64,000 nt of DNA. Origin: Isoetes taiwanensis. Taxonomy: Eukaryota; Streptophyta; Lycopodiopsida; Isoetales; Isoetaceae. The notes under the pieces were generated by a model. The model saw only the letters and a program-made list of their open reading frames with translations. It did not search any database and had not been told where the DNA came from. Location of the stretch: contig JAJEKV010000001.1 in NCBI GenBank assembly GCA_021234155.1, positions 2,628,007-2,692,006 of the forward strand, read 5' to 3'. Below, one piece after another: positions 1-11,868 of the stretch. The position numbers were made by a program, and so were the translations under genes. Each line of letters starts with the position of its first letter. The first letter of the stretch is position 1.

Positions 1-595
1 ACGTGTACTTCGTTCGGTTACGTATTGCTGGGTGATGAAGACGTGGTGTGAAGCACTCAGGACTTCATGCGGGAATCTCAAGGGCCGCACCATCCTTCGA
101 TGCCTCAACCTCGCTCGTGACCAATGAACAAGTCGTCACACGCATTGTATAGAGGTTCTTGATGACCAACATCGTATTGCTTTTGTCTACATGTATGAAT
201 TTTGTTGTCGGAATGTTTTAAATGGACTCGGTCTAAACTCCTTTAAGTCATAAGTTTGTATGAGCACCACGGTGCTTGTACTTTGATATTTTAACTTCAA
301 TGTATTCGCATCCCAAATTACTATAATCTCCAGCGTATTAATATTTATATTCTTAACTTCATTCTCTAATTCGTGCTACGTATATGTATTCAATTAGCTA
401 ATCTAATCTTTGAGGGCGACGTATTTTTAGGAGAGAATGTGGCGTTCATGTATTTACTCACGGTCTACTATCGGGATAGCATTACAAATACAACCGTCAC
501 TCTCTCCCTAAAGATGCGCTACCATGGGAGTATAGAACTTAATTTGCAACCTAGGGGTTTACCTTACAAAGTTAAATTAGCTATGTAATTTAGCA
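1..595. other. No gene recognised; AT-rich leader
   Basis: This stretch is AT-rich and holds only one short open frame (373-588, 71 codons), with no recognisable domain and a composition like the surrounding non-coding DNA. I see no RNA gene or repeat here. It runs into the LTR-like copy A that begins near position 600. Confidence 0.5.
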
Positions 596-599
596 CATT

Positions 600-2011
600 A
601 TTAATAATAACCTATAACCTAGGAAATTAGGATAATTACACCAATTGGGAAAGCGCCACACTTGTCGATTGGGCGGCATGGGATTTACCAGAGTTTGGAT
701 ATAACTTGACCCCCTATCACGGATTGACTCACGAAGATGCGACCAAGGAAGGCGAGGCTGGCGCCATCAACCACACTGCAGAGAGAACACGCAGGTGGAT
801 ACTGTGAAGCCCTGGTGAATCTTCAACCCTTGAGGAGATGGAGGCGCCCATGGGAATGAGTCCGGCCGGAGGTGAGTGGTGGCTATGTAATTCTAGTTAA
901 CACTTGGTTGTGTCAGTTTTCTCACATTCTTTTGTAATTGATTAAGCTTAACCCTTGTTTGTTAAACAATTCTCTTTATATTAATTACAGTTTCTTCACG
1001 AAAGGATGGATTATTAGTTCTTTGTTTCATCCCGACTAAAGCGGGGTATTACAGGGGGTAGAGGCCTCTGAGCGTGTATAGTAGTAATATACTCTAGATA
1101 GCCACATGTAAAGTCCCATTGAATCTTGGCTTTGTGCACAAAACCCATGGTCCTAGATGTATGGTAAGCAGCACTGCAGACAGGAACAGGTGGCTGACAT
1201 GAGGGGTGGGGTCTTGCATGAGCATACAAGACTCACACGAGACTCCTGATGGAGGCTGTTTGTCTTGGAGGTCCGTAGAGGGCGGGTATGGGTCACGACA
1301 CTCACAGGTGGGAAAGGTGTGATCCGTATGGAGCCTTGCACTGAGTAGATTTAGGGTGAGTAAGGATAGATGCGGATGGTCGTGCGGCAGTTCTCTAGCT
1401 CACCCATGGAACCACTTGTGATTACGGAAGGGGGCGCTTCGTGCCTCCTTGAGACGAGCGTCATGAACATGAGTAGGCTCGGGGAGGGTGATGCCACGAG
1501 TACTCACGGAAGAGCTATAAGCGAAGCCATAGCATGGGTATTATCTGCCAGAGTGTGCACGGAGAGCCGGATGGGTGAACAACCTAGCCAATGTTCTCGC
1601 CCGATAGCGCCATGCCAGAACTTCGGTCTCTTTGAACTCTTGAGGCCAGTAGATGGAGTCGATCCCCGGGAGTCTGGTAGGGGAGTAGAACACAGGGGTT
1701 TGGGTGTTTCTTGGGATTAGATGCATATTAGTGGTTGGTATTTTGGATGGATGTGCCACCTTGGTGGTGGTTGTTATGTATATTAGATAGCGTGTGCTAA
1801 CCCTTGTATTCATGGCCGCGGCGTGGAGTCCATTGAAGGCGTGGGCGAATGACCCCGCCGTGTCCTTTCGCCGGACCTCATTTCGCCAGGTAATGGCCCC
1901 GAATCGGGGCGGAGGGCCTTTGCTCATAATTGAGGATATTGGGATGTCGCTTCATGGGAGAGAAAGAATCCCGTATATGTATACGTCAGAATTATATATT
2001 AGGGCGTCACA
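600..2011 (+). repeat. LTR-like dispersed repeat, copy A
   Basis: This block has two parts that each match another place in the window. Positions about 600-1460 align with 36130-36955; both hold GGATAATTA, CCAATTGG or a close variant, a GGCGGCATGGGA word and the phrase CTCACCCATGGAACC. Positions about 1440-2011 align with 48060-48650, through the shared words TTTGGGTGTTT, GATGGATGTGCCACC, GCGAATGACCCC and GTATGTATACGTC. The matching end of copy C is followed by a primer-binding-site-like sequence, so this family is probably the LTR of a Ty3-type retrotransposon and copy A a solo or truncated LTR. Copy A lacks the roughly 1-kb middle block shared by copies B and C. I could not fix its left end or a target-site duplication. 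Confidence 0.6.
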
Positions 2012-2715
2012 AAGTCCCTAAACCACTTAATCCTCCACAAGGGAAGATATCAAGGTATTTCTTATTTTTTTGTCATTAGTTCACTTTAACTTGTGATAAT
2101 GTTGTGTGCCTTGCAATCCAGTTGCATTGAGCGATGCAAGGATCGGAAAAACATAGAACTCACCAGAGATAGACAAAGCAACTAAAAAATACCTTGGCCG
2201 TCTCATTTGGGCTCGTGATGGAAAGGGTTTCATTATAGATTAGTAAGAGCTATATTAGTTCACATTAATTTTAATAGACTTTTAAATGTCACTAGCTATT
2301 ACTGCGTTATATTGTCATAGGAATATCTATATGGGTTTTGCCCCTAATAATGACCCAGTACAAGTAGCCGCAGGCATTGGTACGTTTTATCATATCAGCA
2401 GTTATCTGACAGAACTCTCCTATTAGCGGGAATCACGGAAGTGCGTTGTAGAAAATTATTATAATTCTATGAACTACATTAGCACCATATTCTTTTGGTT
2501 TTATAGAGCCGGTGGCGGATATGAATGAAGATCTAGAGCATGACATGGGGCTCGGTATTGAGGATACACTTGTGACGTCATTTGGAGAGCCATCAATACT
2601 TTCTTAGGTATTTGCGGTTAGAAGCGTTCTCTAACCTCATTACTTTCAGTTGGATGACTACTCCAGATAGAAGTGGCTCTAGGCTAAAGAATTGGACACT
2701 CCTCTTATGAGTCTT
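2012..2715. other. No gene recognised
   Basis: Ordinary AT-rich sequence to the right of LTR copy A. No long open frame, tandem repeat or recognisable protein was seen on either strand. Confidence 0.4.
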
Positions 2716-2720
2716 TTAGC

Positions 2721-2860
2721 GATTATTTAAAAATATAAATACGATTCACTTTTGCTGATTATTTAAAAATATAAATATATAAAAATTTTGTGACTATTTA
2801 AAAAGTATGAATATAAAACACTTTTGGTTATTTAAAAAATATTTTATATTTATATTTTAT
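2721..2860. repeat. AT-rich tandem repeat, about 35 bp x 4
   Basis: The phrase ATTATTTAAAAATATAAATA or a close variant starts at about 2721, 2757, 2792 and 2826. The spacing is 34-36 bp, with a CACTTTTGGT-like spacer between some copies. The copies grow less similar to the right and run into a T-rich stretch ending near 2930. Confidence 0.6.
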
Positions 2861-2979
2861 ATAAATATTTTTATTTTTTTATTTTTTCCTACCGTAAGCA
2901 TGCAGCGTATCCAAATATTTTTTTTTTTACCCGTATGGCTTTTCTATCTGCATGATTTTGAATTTTCCACGTGTACTTA

Positions 2980-3375
2980 TTCCGTCATCACGTCATGCGG
3001 CTACTTGGCTGCGCTAGATGTATATTTACGTGTATGTTCACGTGTATATGCCGCGTGTATGCTACGTGTAGATTTCCCAAAATGTCCGCATTAAGCATGC
3101 GGCGTATACCGTAACTTTTCGTACGCGTGGATTTTTGGTGATGTTTGCGTGTATGTTTCGCGTGTATATTCCCGCGTGTATATTTCGCGTGTCACGTGCC
3201 ATCTGCGGCGTCTGGCAGCGGCGTACGTAGCGCGTCTGGCAGCGGCGTCTGCTTGGCGTACGCCCAGCGTCACATGCGGCGCGCGTGCATGTATGTCTGC
3301 TGTAACCGTCTCTTGCGTTTTGTGACGTCTGGGCGGCAACGTCGGGCGTCGTAGGCGTGTCAGCAGCAGGAGCGT
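2980..3375. repeat. CGTGTAT / GGCGTC-rich block 1
   Basis: This CpG-rich island stands out from its AT-rich neighbours. The first half repeats ACGTGTATxTT or GCGTGTATATT words (about 3020-3190). The second half repeats GCGGCGTCTGGCA, GGCGTACG and GACGTC words. Similar vocabulary recurs at about 14320-14420, 25055-25140, 31680-31950 and 35345-35720. The open frames here on both strands are arginine-rich by-products of the composition. Confidence 0.55.
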
Positions 3376-3379
3376 GCTT

Positions 3380-5195
3380 CATCTTTATTTGTTGTATTTG
3401 CCAATATACCGGCTAATCACAGGATCTCTGGCACTCCTCATGCACTTTTGATTCCACCCGGTCACGCTGAATTAAACCCGGAAGCTCCATTTTTCACCAT
3501 TTGGTCCATGATTCATATTCCCCCAGTTTTTTTACGGTTTTGGAGGTTAAAGCAACACTATTATGTATGGTATTCATTGTTGAATGTTATTTGGCTCGTC
3601 CCATTCTTTATTTAGCTGCGTTTGTTGTTCTTAGGTTTGAGTTGTTGGTTACCATTATTTTATGATTTACAGCGTGTTAGGTGATAATCGGATCATTATT
3701 TGGGGTGGTGTTGGATGAATTGGGGCAGTACCTTCCCACAATGTGGGGCATGGAGTTTGAAATGTTATTTAAGTATGTGTTGTGCTTGCCTCGAAGTTTT
3801 TCTAGTAGGTAGATTTTTCTCGCGGGTTAAAAGGTTGCATGTGGATATTTTGTCTGCGAGGTTTAGGTTTGAAGCTTGTGTTGGTTTAACTGTTGTCTTG
3901 AGGTTATAAACTTACATGGTGCTACATGGATCCAGTTGCCTACTTGGTTTGATGTTTTCCATTTGTTGCTAAGGTTGTTTACTTCACGGTTTGTGGCCTC
4001 TTTTTGAAGAATGTGTGCTCGGGTTCACATGGTCATCCCTCATCTTAGCATAAACCCCTCCCGGATGGTTTTAACCTGCTGCTACTGCTAGTCCTGGACA
4101 CGCCTCCATGCGTCCCTTCCTTTTAGCAATCATTTTGCTCCTCTAGCAGTGTTGAGTTGGATGCAGTTTGGTTATAACCTTCCTTGGTCTGTCCGCGTGT
4201 AAAGGTACGCTTCGCCGCCTCAAACCACTTTCGTCAGGTATACGCCCTAGACTTTGCTCACTCTGCTATAGCGATCTCTTGTACACGATTGCGCTTCCCC
4301 GATCTCCTCTCGTCCTTTCTTACATTTCCCCAGCAGAATTCGTCCCCAAAACCTAAACAAATTCGTCTCATCTTGGATGCTTATGGGCGCTCCTTCTTCC
4401 TTTATCCCTCTCCTTCGGTATGAGTCCCTGAGCTATTTGTCACATTTGAGTTTGCCCAAACGACTTTCTCTTTCTTTGTATGCGACCTCAAATCCGGCTA
4501 TATCACCGTAATGCGATCGGCCTCCTCATGCACTTTCTTGGGACTTTAGTCTTGATGAGTCAGTTCTATGTCTTTAATGTCCTCCCCTTGGTCTAGCTTG
4601 ACCCCTTTGTCTTTGCAAATTAATTAGGTGAATGCGTTAGGTTTTGGCGAGGAGTCAGGGGCATAAGTTGCCTACCCTACGATTGATCCTATATGTACAT
4701 AAAATTATAGTGTATATGCACGTGCTTGAATGAAGCCCTAGTTGGGCGAACAGGGTCCCTTGAGGCGGGCCGTGGCATCATGCCTCGTTTCCTAATTACC
4801 TTTCTAGGAGTTTTTGTATTTTGCGGCGAGGAAGCTCTGGGAGTTAAGCTTGGCGTAAAGCAACCTAGAGCAAAAAAAAACAGCATGGAATGTAACAAGG
4901 AGGTGAAGGTTTGATCCAAAGCGGCAAAACTCCGCCCTCTTTCAACTTTCCTTTCGGTTGCGCGGATTGATTTAAGAAGAATTTTGGTTTGACTGGCAAA
5001 GCTCAAAACTTTTGATACGCCATGGCGAACTTGCGTAATAAGGAGCATTCATGAGGACAAGCAGCTCCAGGGCCTTCAGCCGATTACGCTATTTCTTACG
5101 CTACATGCTAGACCACGATTTAGACATATGGAGTTGAAGCAAATTCATACGTGATTGATGCGCTATGCGGCCATGATTTACGAATTGATTGAATT
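3380..5195. other. No gene recognised
   Basis: T-rich sequence with several frames of 60-120 codons on both strands, none with a domain I recognise and none with visible intron-exon structure. Read as intergenic or old repeat. Confidence 0.4.
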
Positions 5196-5289
5196 GAAAG
5201 CTTATGGATTTACTACAAATTAATTCCACGATTACGCTTGTTTGCTATTCTTCTAAGTTATTACCGATCTGTTGCGTGAGATATCTTCA

Positions 5290-6290
5290 TGCTTTGTCAC
5301 GATTTTGGGTTCGATCAAATCGGCCTTTGTTCCACAATAAGGTGAAACTAAGGTTAAGACAAATGGAAGTGCTTAAAACAAGATATTTATTTTTGTTGGT
5401 TGGATCTGGAGTTGCTAGCGGTTTTCACAACATTTAGCTCACATTTCCTTAGGAGATTGTCAAGGCATGATCCTTTGAAATTGCATCAAAATTCCTCCAA
5501 ATTTTTCTAAAACTTGCTTGATGGAGTAGTTATTATTTTCTAATTTAAAGGGATTTGCTAAATGAGCAATTTTAACCTTTATGAGTTTGAAGATCGCATA
5601 AGAAGAGATTGCACAGAACCGAGGCATCACGCAAAACACATTAGAGCATGCCTCAGGAGAACCGTTATAGAGTAGAGGTAACAATAACTTGGAAAACTGC
5701 GAATTTCACAAGAAGTATTCTCAAAGGCACATGTTTCCAAAAGGTACGATTATTGGCAAAAGGATGCTTATCGGAAGAAGAATCTAAGATGAGTCAAACA
5801 TACGAGAAGCAGTGATTCTGTGAAGGCGAGAGTTCTTGAACTATTTTCATGGTTATACATCTTTTCGTCTTGCCTTGAGCCTCCACGATCAAATTGACAC
5901 ATTCCACAGCAAGGGTGAAACTGGGAGTTAAAACAAATGGAAGTGTAAAACAAGATATTTGACATTACTGTTGATTGGATGCCTGTACTTTAACGGTTTC
6001 ATGTTTGCTTTCTGTTTCATTAGGAGATTATCAAGGCATGATCCTGGTTGTCGATTCTACTCAAATTTTTCTAAAACTTGCTGTAGGTGGAAGTAGATTA
6101 TTTTTTTCTAATTTGAGGATTTGTTACACTTGAGCAATTTTAACCTTTCTGCGAGTTTTGAAGATGCATAAGGAAGTGCAGAACGGTACATCTGCAAAAG
6201 ATTGAGGCATGCTTACTTGAGAAGGACACCTTATACAAATTGTTCGAGAGGAAGTAGCAATGAATTGGGAGCTTTGCAAATTTCAAGCGA
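5290..6290. repeat. Tandem duplication, period 572 bp
   Basis: The left copy (about 5290-5720) and right copy (about 5862-6290) share long phrases in the same order: TTCCACA, GTGAAACT, ACAAATGGAAGTG, AACAAGATATTTA or TTTG, AGGAGATT, CAAGGCATGATCCT, CAAATTTTTCTAAAACTTGC, GAGCAATTTTAACCTTT and TTTGAAGAT. The anchor TTCCACA is at 5330 and 5902. Differences are substitutions and small indels, so the duplication is not recent, or the copies are noisy. Confidence 0.75.
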
Positions 6291-6299
6291 AATCTGGAA

Positions 6300-7800
6300 T
6301 GTTGAGTCCACAAATCTGCGATACGTGCAATGCTTTTATCAAATTATCTGAAGTTCACAAATACCATAGGTACCAATGCATCATAGGTGCCATGCTACAA
6401 TTTGTCAACTAAAATTCGATCCAAAGAGATAATTTACAACAACTATTTTTTCCTTTCTCATTGCAGAGATATTTGTGAAATTCTTTTAGCTAATGATAAA
6501 CAGTCTGAAAAATTTATCATCCCCAGTGTAGAATTTATTGTTGTACGAAATAGATTAGTCGCAATATAGAAAGTTTGTGCATCATTTTTATTACGGTTGG
6601 GCATGTTCTACTAATTTTGATATGAAACAAAATAGATTGAGATATTATTAAACTGGTAGAACTGCATTTGATCTGATTATGGAAACAAAGTAGTTAGAAT
6701 TTGAAACTACACAAGTCCAATTGATAGAAGAGATCAGTTTCCATCAATATTACCATATCAGTATAAGGCAGTATGTTCATGACTAAATTTTATTAAAACT
6801 GGTATAAATTAAAAACAAATAGACCACCATAAAGACAAAATGGTCTCCATGCATCGCAACATACACATATTTTAGGATATTGTGCACCACACAATTGATA
6901 ATGGATTACCTATATTTATATTTTGCTCTTTTTAATAATGCACCAACTTCGGTCTCAAGAATATAATGTTGCAACTTCTTTAAAAGAAATCCCAGCAATA
7001 CATATATTTTGTCCCATGCACTTTATAAAATTGCAAAGCGTCACTACAAACTATAAAGTGTTCTTGACATTTTAAAGTTTTATTTTGCTCCTTCACAGAG
7101 ACTTTTTTTGCCTTTTTTTAGCTAATCGGTTTACAATTTTTTGCTTACATCTAAATTGTTGAATACATTTATATTTCTAACATAACAACACAACAATTGT
7201 GGATTGCTCTATGGCACATATAAGTTTGGATAATGTTGATCAATTTTGCATTTCATAGCATAGCAGTATGATTGAAACCGGCTACAAAGGCGGATTAGGA
7301 AAATGGGAGGATGAGCTTCGAGACACGATTGGCGGTGATTGGATTGATTGTTCGATTAGGTTATCGCGTCGGAGGTCCTCCTCATTTTTAGCGCTAAGTT
7401 TAAGTTAGGTGGATTTCCATTGAAACTTTCTAAAACCTTATAACGAGTTCTAGAATGTAGGCTGTAATGGACTTATCGGTACTATCTTAACATCTTAAAA
7501 TCTTTTGGGCTTTGTGCTCAAAATACAACATAATGGATTTATCTTTTATAAAAAGCTTAACATGAAAATAACCACATACAAATGGCCTGCTTAATGATTT
7601 TGGATCACGTATTAAGACCATTAAGTGTACAAACAAAACTCTACATACCATCAATCACGCATCACCATCCTCTAAGCCCACTTCCAAGACATCACATGGA
7701 GCAGTCACAAAGGTAGACAATCACGTAAAGCCCATAGCAATTGAGCAATTTCTAGTAGTATTCTATTATGCGATCAAAAATCACAGAGTTTACTGGATTC
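6300..7800. other. AT-rich region, no gene recognised
   Basis: Strongly AT-rich DNA without a credible reading frame; the longest frame is 60 codons at 6387-6569. No repeat structure was recognised. Confidence 0.45.
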
Positions 7801-9765
7801 GCTCATTTTGTTTGGACTTGTGATAGGTTTTCTCTAACTTGGAAGGGTGTATAGGTTTACCGTCTCTCCCATCATATACGATCTTCTTAGGTTTCATGGT
7901 AAGGATGCTCATGAGGGTTTTCTTTATTTCTCGGGCTAAGAACGTTACGTCTGCATGCTCTTCTGTTATCTTCCCAAAATGTCACTCCCTGCGCTTTGAT
8001 TTGCGGGTTCCTTGGCTTTATCCAATCCCTCGCTTGGTCTTGGGTCATCTTTATGCTTGCCTTATCTTGTAGCCTTCATCTTGTCTAGCATCTGTGACCT
8101 TTGGGATACCCCCTTCTACATCTCCCCTTGCAAAGCAAGGGAGTCGGCTTTGGCAAACCATTTGTGATTTATCGATTCAGCGAGCCTTTGGCAGCCGCCT
8201 TAAGTATTAGTCGGAGTCTACCTTAGGTTTTGGTCATTAGGGATGGGGTGGTTGGCTTTCACGTCGGGTTACGAACTTCTTTCTTTTTTAAAGGGACTTC
8301 TGAGAGGATGCCAACCTCAATCATCCACTTGGCGTGAACTTTTGCTCTTTTGAATCCTGCGGTGTGTCTGGTGCTATAACTAATAACTCACACGGGTGGT
8401 GATGGCTAAGTAGGGGACAATGGGAATGTGTTCTTCCTTTTATTGCAGAATGGCGGTTAGCGATCTCATTCTTCATTTTTCTGCATTTGGAAGTACTAAT
8501 TTTTTGCTATAGGCACATATTGAGTTGGATCAGGTTTAGGTTCCACGCTTATAGAATAATTGGGCTGATTATCTTTCAAGATCCGGAACCTTGTAATTTC
8601 TCTTGTCTCATGATTTTACCTCTTGGATGACGTTAAGGGACCTCATCATGTGGATAAACTTTTGCTAATGACTTCCAGCCTCACCCGAGTTTTCAACACC
8701 AAGGATTGGCCCATAAATGGGATCGCTTTTACTGGCTTTTCTGGTAGCGTTTGTTCAAGCAGCCTCTTGCTTTCCTCTCCACCTTCCTTGGTTCCGAGGT
8801 TTTGCATCATCTTTCGCATTTACGAGGGCGTGCATACACTTCTTGTTTTCTCATGGCGCCGCGCGGTAAGCACTTTGCTAGCACATTGACTCCTCCATAG
8901 CAATCTTTGTTGAGGCGATTTCTTTCATGAATTTTCCCATGCCTTACTCCCATCACCTTCTTCCGCCTTCGCGGAGTTTCAAATCGTCATCGCGGCTTTG
9001 TTTGCCTTCGCGTTATGATTTTTACGATGCACCCAAATTGTCTCTTTCTCCGTTGTATGCAATTAAGCGTGATTCTTCTCTGATTTTTTATCTTTATATT
9101 AATATAAGGTTGTTCTTAGGTTGTTTGTTAAACGTGTTTGGCTTACGGGTTGTTGGCGAATTACGGTTTTGGTATGGCTTAGAGTAAATTACGTGGTGAT
9201 ATTATCTGTTTTGTTAGGCGTGTTAACACCTTGTTTATCCTTGTTCGGATATCTTGCCTTTTCTGGCGGTCCCTCTTTTGCCCTTCTTTGCCTGCGGCTA
9301 TGGCATCGTCCTCCACTCAGCGCACCCTACGACCTTTACTCCGATTATTCTTCGCTGGCTTCTAATTACGTCGTTGGTGTCATTCTACCGACTTCGTCCT
9401 TGCACCTTCCTCTTTACATATTGTTGCATTCTTTTCCTCCTTGATTTCCACCCATGCATTAGTCCCACTACTTCTAGGGATTGCGTCACGCACTTGATGC
9501 AACTGCTCATAACTTAGTCAACCTCCCACCATCTCCTTGTTACGGCCCCCCCTTCTGCTTTGGTCCATGGCCCGGCTCCTCACGTACCACACTTCTTCCA
9601 CGGAGGCATTTACACCTTTACAGCGTCCTCCGTCACTTGAGTCATCTCCAACTAAGCCCCGCCAAAGAGCAGGTGTGTGACCTCATAAACTTAGCCTTGT
9701 CACTATACGCTTTCTTTGGTTTCTCGCATCTGGCGTTGCACACTTAGTGTGACCTTATATCCATG
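7801..9765. other. Pyrimidine-biased region, no gene recognised
   Basis: C- and T-rich on the plus strand, giving overlapping open frames of 77-107 codons (for example 9121-9444) made mostly of L, S, F and P. This is what the base bias alone would give. No domain, signal or intron structure supports a gene. Confidence 0.4.
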
Positions 9766-11586
9766 GAATAATTACAAGAGCGAAATTTAGCATTTTGGCG
9801 ATTTTTAGGACTTTTGAAAATATTTTGGCTAAACTATATGGAAAAAATGGAAAAAATAATTTTCGCCTAACAATTTTCATACCACCAACGATTGGAGTTC
9901 TTCGTAAGCCCGGATTATCCGGTGGAGCTCCACTAACTAAGAATCAGCTTAACGTTCTACACCTTGGAGCTGAATTTTGATAGAATCATGAGCACAATCT
10001 TCAAAATTGGTAGGACTTCATCAATGTCGCCTTGATGAGATCGATTTTTTTGTTGGAATTCCTAATTTTTATCCTGATTTTGGATCTTGGAGCCTATGGC
10101 CGGATTACCATTTCCAGGATTGAAATACTCAAACTTTAAGGTGATTCTTTTTACTCGATGTTTTCCGTACAGAGTAGTACAAATGCTCTCATCCTTATGT
10201 ATAGCATGGAAGTTTTAGAAAAAAACGCTGCAAGGTAATGGTGATGCATTTGCTCATTCTTGCGCGGTGAAATGCCTTCACTCAATGATTTGTTGCAGCT
10301 CTCACTACGCCTGCGAGAAGAAAGAAGAAAAAATTCCTAGATATGCGGGAAGTGCTATAGTCTATAAGAACCAAACTGCGTGTAATCATATACTGACCAA
10401 GAGACGATGCTAACAAAAGTAATGGACTCTCTATTCTATTCTTTTTTTCTTAGGACATCCATTCTACTCTCTTTTTCAAATTTCAAAGTCATACATTTTT
10501 TCCTATGACTCACATATTTATAATGGGACCTCCCCTAAAGTATATGCACTAAAATTGAACAAAGTGCGGAAGTTCTGTGGAAGTGGAGGCGGTGAACGAA
10601 GCAGGTAAATGCTCAAAAGGAAACAACAACGCATAGACATGAGGCAGTACGTAACCCACGGATGATGAACCTATCACGATATAGCATAATTTGTTACATC
10701 CTTTCCTTTTGAAGGAATGGAGAGATAAACCAAGACATAGCGGCCATTTGTGAATCAAAAGATTTTAGATGCCCCAGACTTCTTTCCCATAAAGCTTCAT
10801 GAGCCTTCTTATGTAACCCTCTTTTACATGTTAAAAGATTGGCGGTATCTTTGAGTCTGCATCATCTTCTATTGTTATTGAGTAGATAGATGTCAAAATG
10901 AGATCGTATCGAGGAGAGTGCAGATGCGCAATGTAGAAGCTGACATACACTTGTTTGTGAGACATTTGCAAAGAACTAAATTCTGTTTTGCAGACATAGG
11001 TACATTTAAAAGAGTGCCAAGGTCTTGAAGCATGTGAAAGTGGTCCTAGTTGCACTCTATGGTTGGCAAAAAGCGATCCCTGCAAATCTAGTTTGTGGGC
11101 TTCAAGACAAACATATTTTTTAGGTAAGTAAACATATAGCTTAGGCGTTTCTTCCAATAAAGTAGCTGTTTTGTTTTAATTTATGGCCTTGTCACTTTCA
11201 TATGCTTTTTATGCACTCATACTTTAATGCTTTTCCAAACTAAGCTATCATGTTTGGATTTCTTAAAATTTATGACTTGTACTTTTATTGGACTTTTAGT
11301 GATTGCTTTTCTAGATATAGATTAAGCTACTCTTTTTGGATTCTTTGCAATTTATTGCTTGTCACATCCATTTGACTTTTAAGTTGATAACATGGCCATT
11401 TTGTTACTATTTTATTACTGATATGTAATATTTGTGTATGCTGCAGTCCATATTGGATATGAGAGCTTTTCTACCATGAGGATGATTGCCTTCTTCTTGT
11501 TTGGAAAGAATAAGCCCTTGATTTCATTATGGACTAATATTTTCTACTGCCCCCTTTCCTAATCCTAAATATTGATGATAATGTAG
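9766..11586. other. No gene recognised
   Basis: Mixed AT-rich sequence. The minus-strand frame at 10831-11157 (108 codons) has no features I recognise. Nothing else stands out until the hAT fragment at 11587. Confidence 0.4.
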
Positions 11587-11868
11587 ATGAAACGTCAAAT
11601 AGGACTGAAGCAATTCTTGTCTAAAAATGTCGAGGCAACATTTAAGTCAGCTTCTTTGAATAGTCAAGTTGGAGAGGCAATTTCTGAGTATTTTAGGCTT
11701 GCAGAGTTATGTCTTTGCATGGTTTTGGGAAGCGTCCAAGATGAGCAATGCTTTTCACATTAAGCTTTTTTGAAGAACAAGCGAAATAGACTTGATGATA
11801 ATTTGGATGCCCTGAGATTATATGCATGTGATTCTGATCTATATGATTTTCCATATGAGAGGTTTTGA
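11587..11868 (+). pseudogene. hAT transposase C-terminal dimerisation fragment
   Basis: One frame runs from ATG 11587 through an in-frame TAA at 11761-11763 to a TGA at 11866-11868. It reads as the C-terminal dimerisation region of a plant hAT-type transposase or related zinc-finger protein. Visible blocks are EYFRLAELCLCMVLGSVQDE, then QCFSH, a stop, AFLKNK, RNRLDDNLDA and YDFPYERF. The family pattern is a hydrophobic helix, then V-x-D-E/R-x-FS, then K-N-x-R-N-R-L. One codon seems to be missing before RNRLDD. The N-terminal zinc finger and the catalytic DDE core are absent, so this is a relic and not an active gene. The frame is otherwise unbroken, unlike most coding relics in the window. 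Confidence 0.7.

Noticed and set aside
3062-3382. Arginine- and threonine-rich minus-strand frames
   Set aside because: They follow the CGTGTAT/GGCGTC repeat composition and have no domain.
7839-9747. Series of plus-strand frames of 77-107 codons
   Set aside because: They are rich in L, S, F and P from pyrimidine bias, overlap each other and have no domain or splice pattern.
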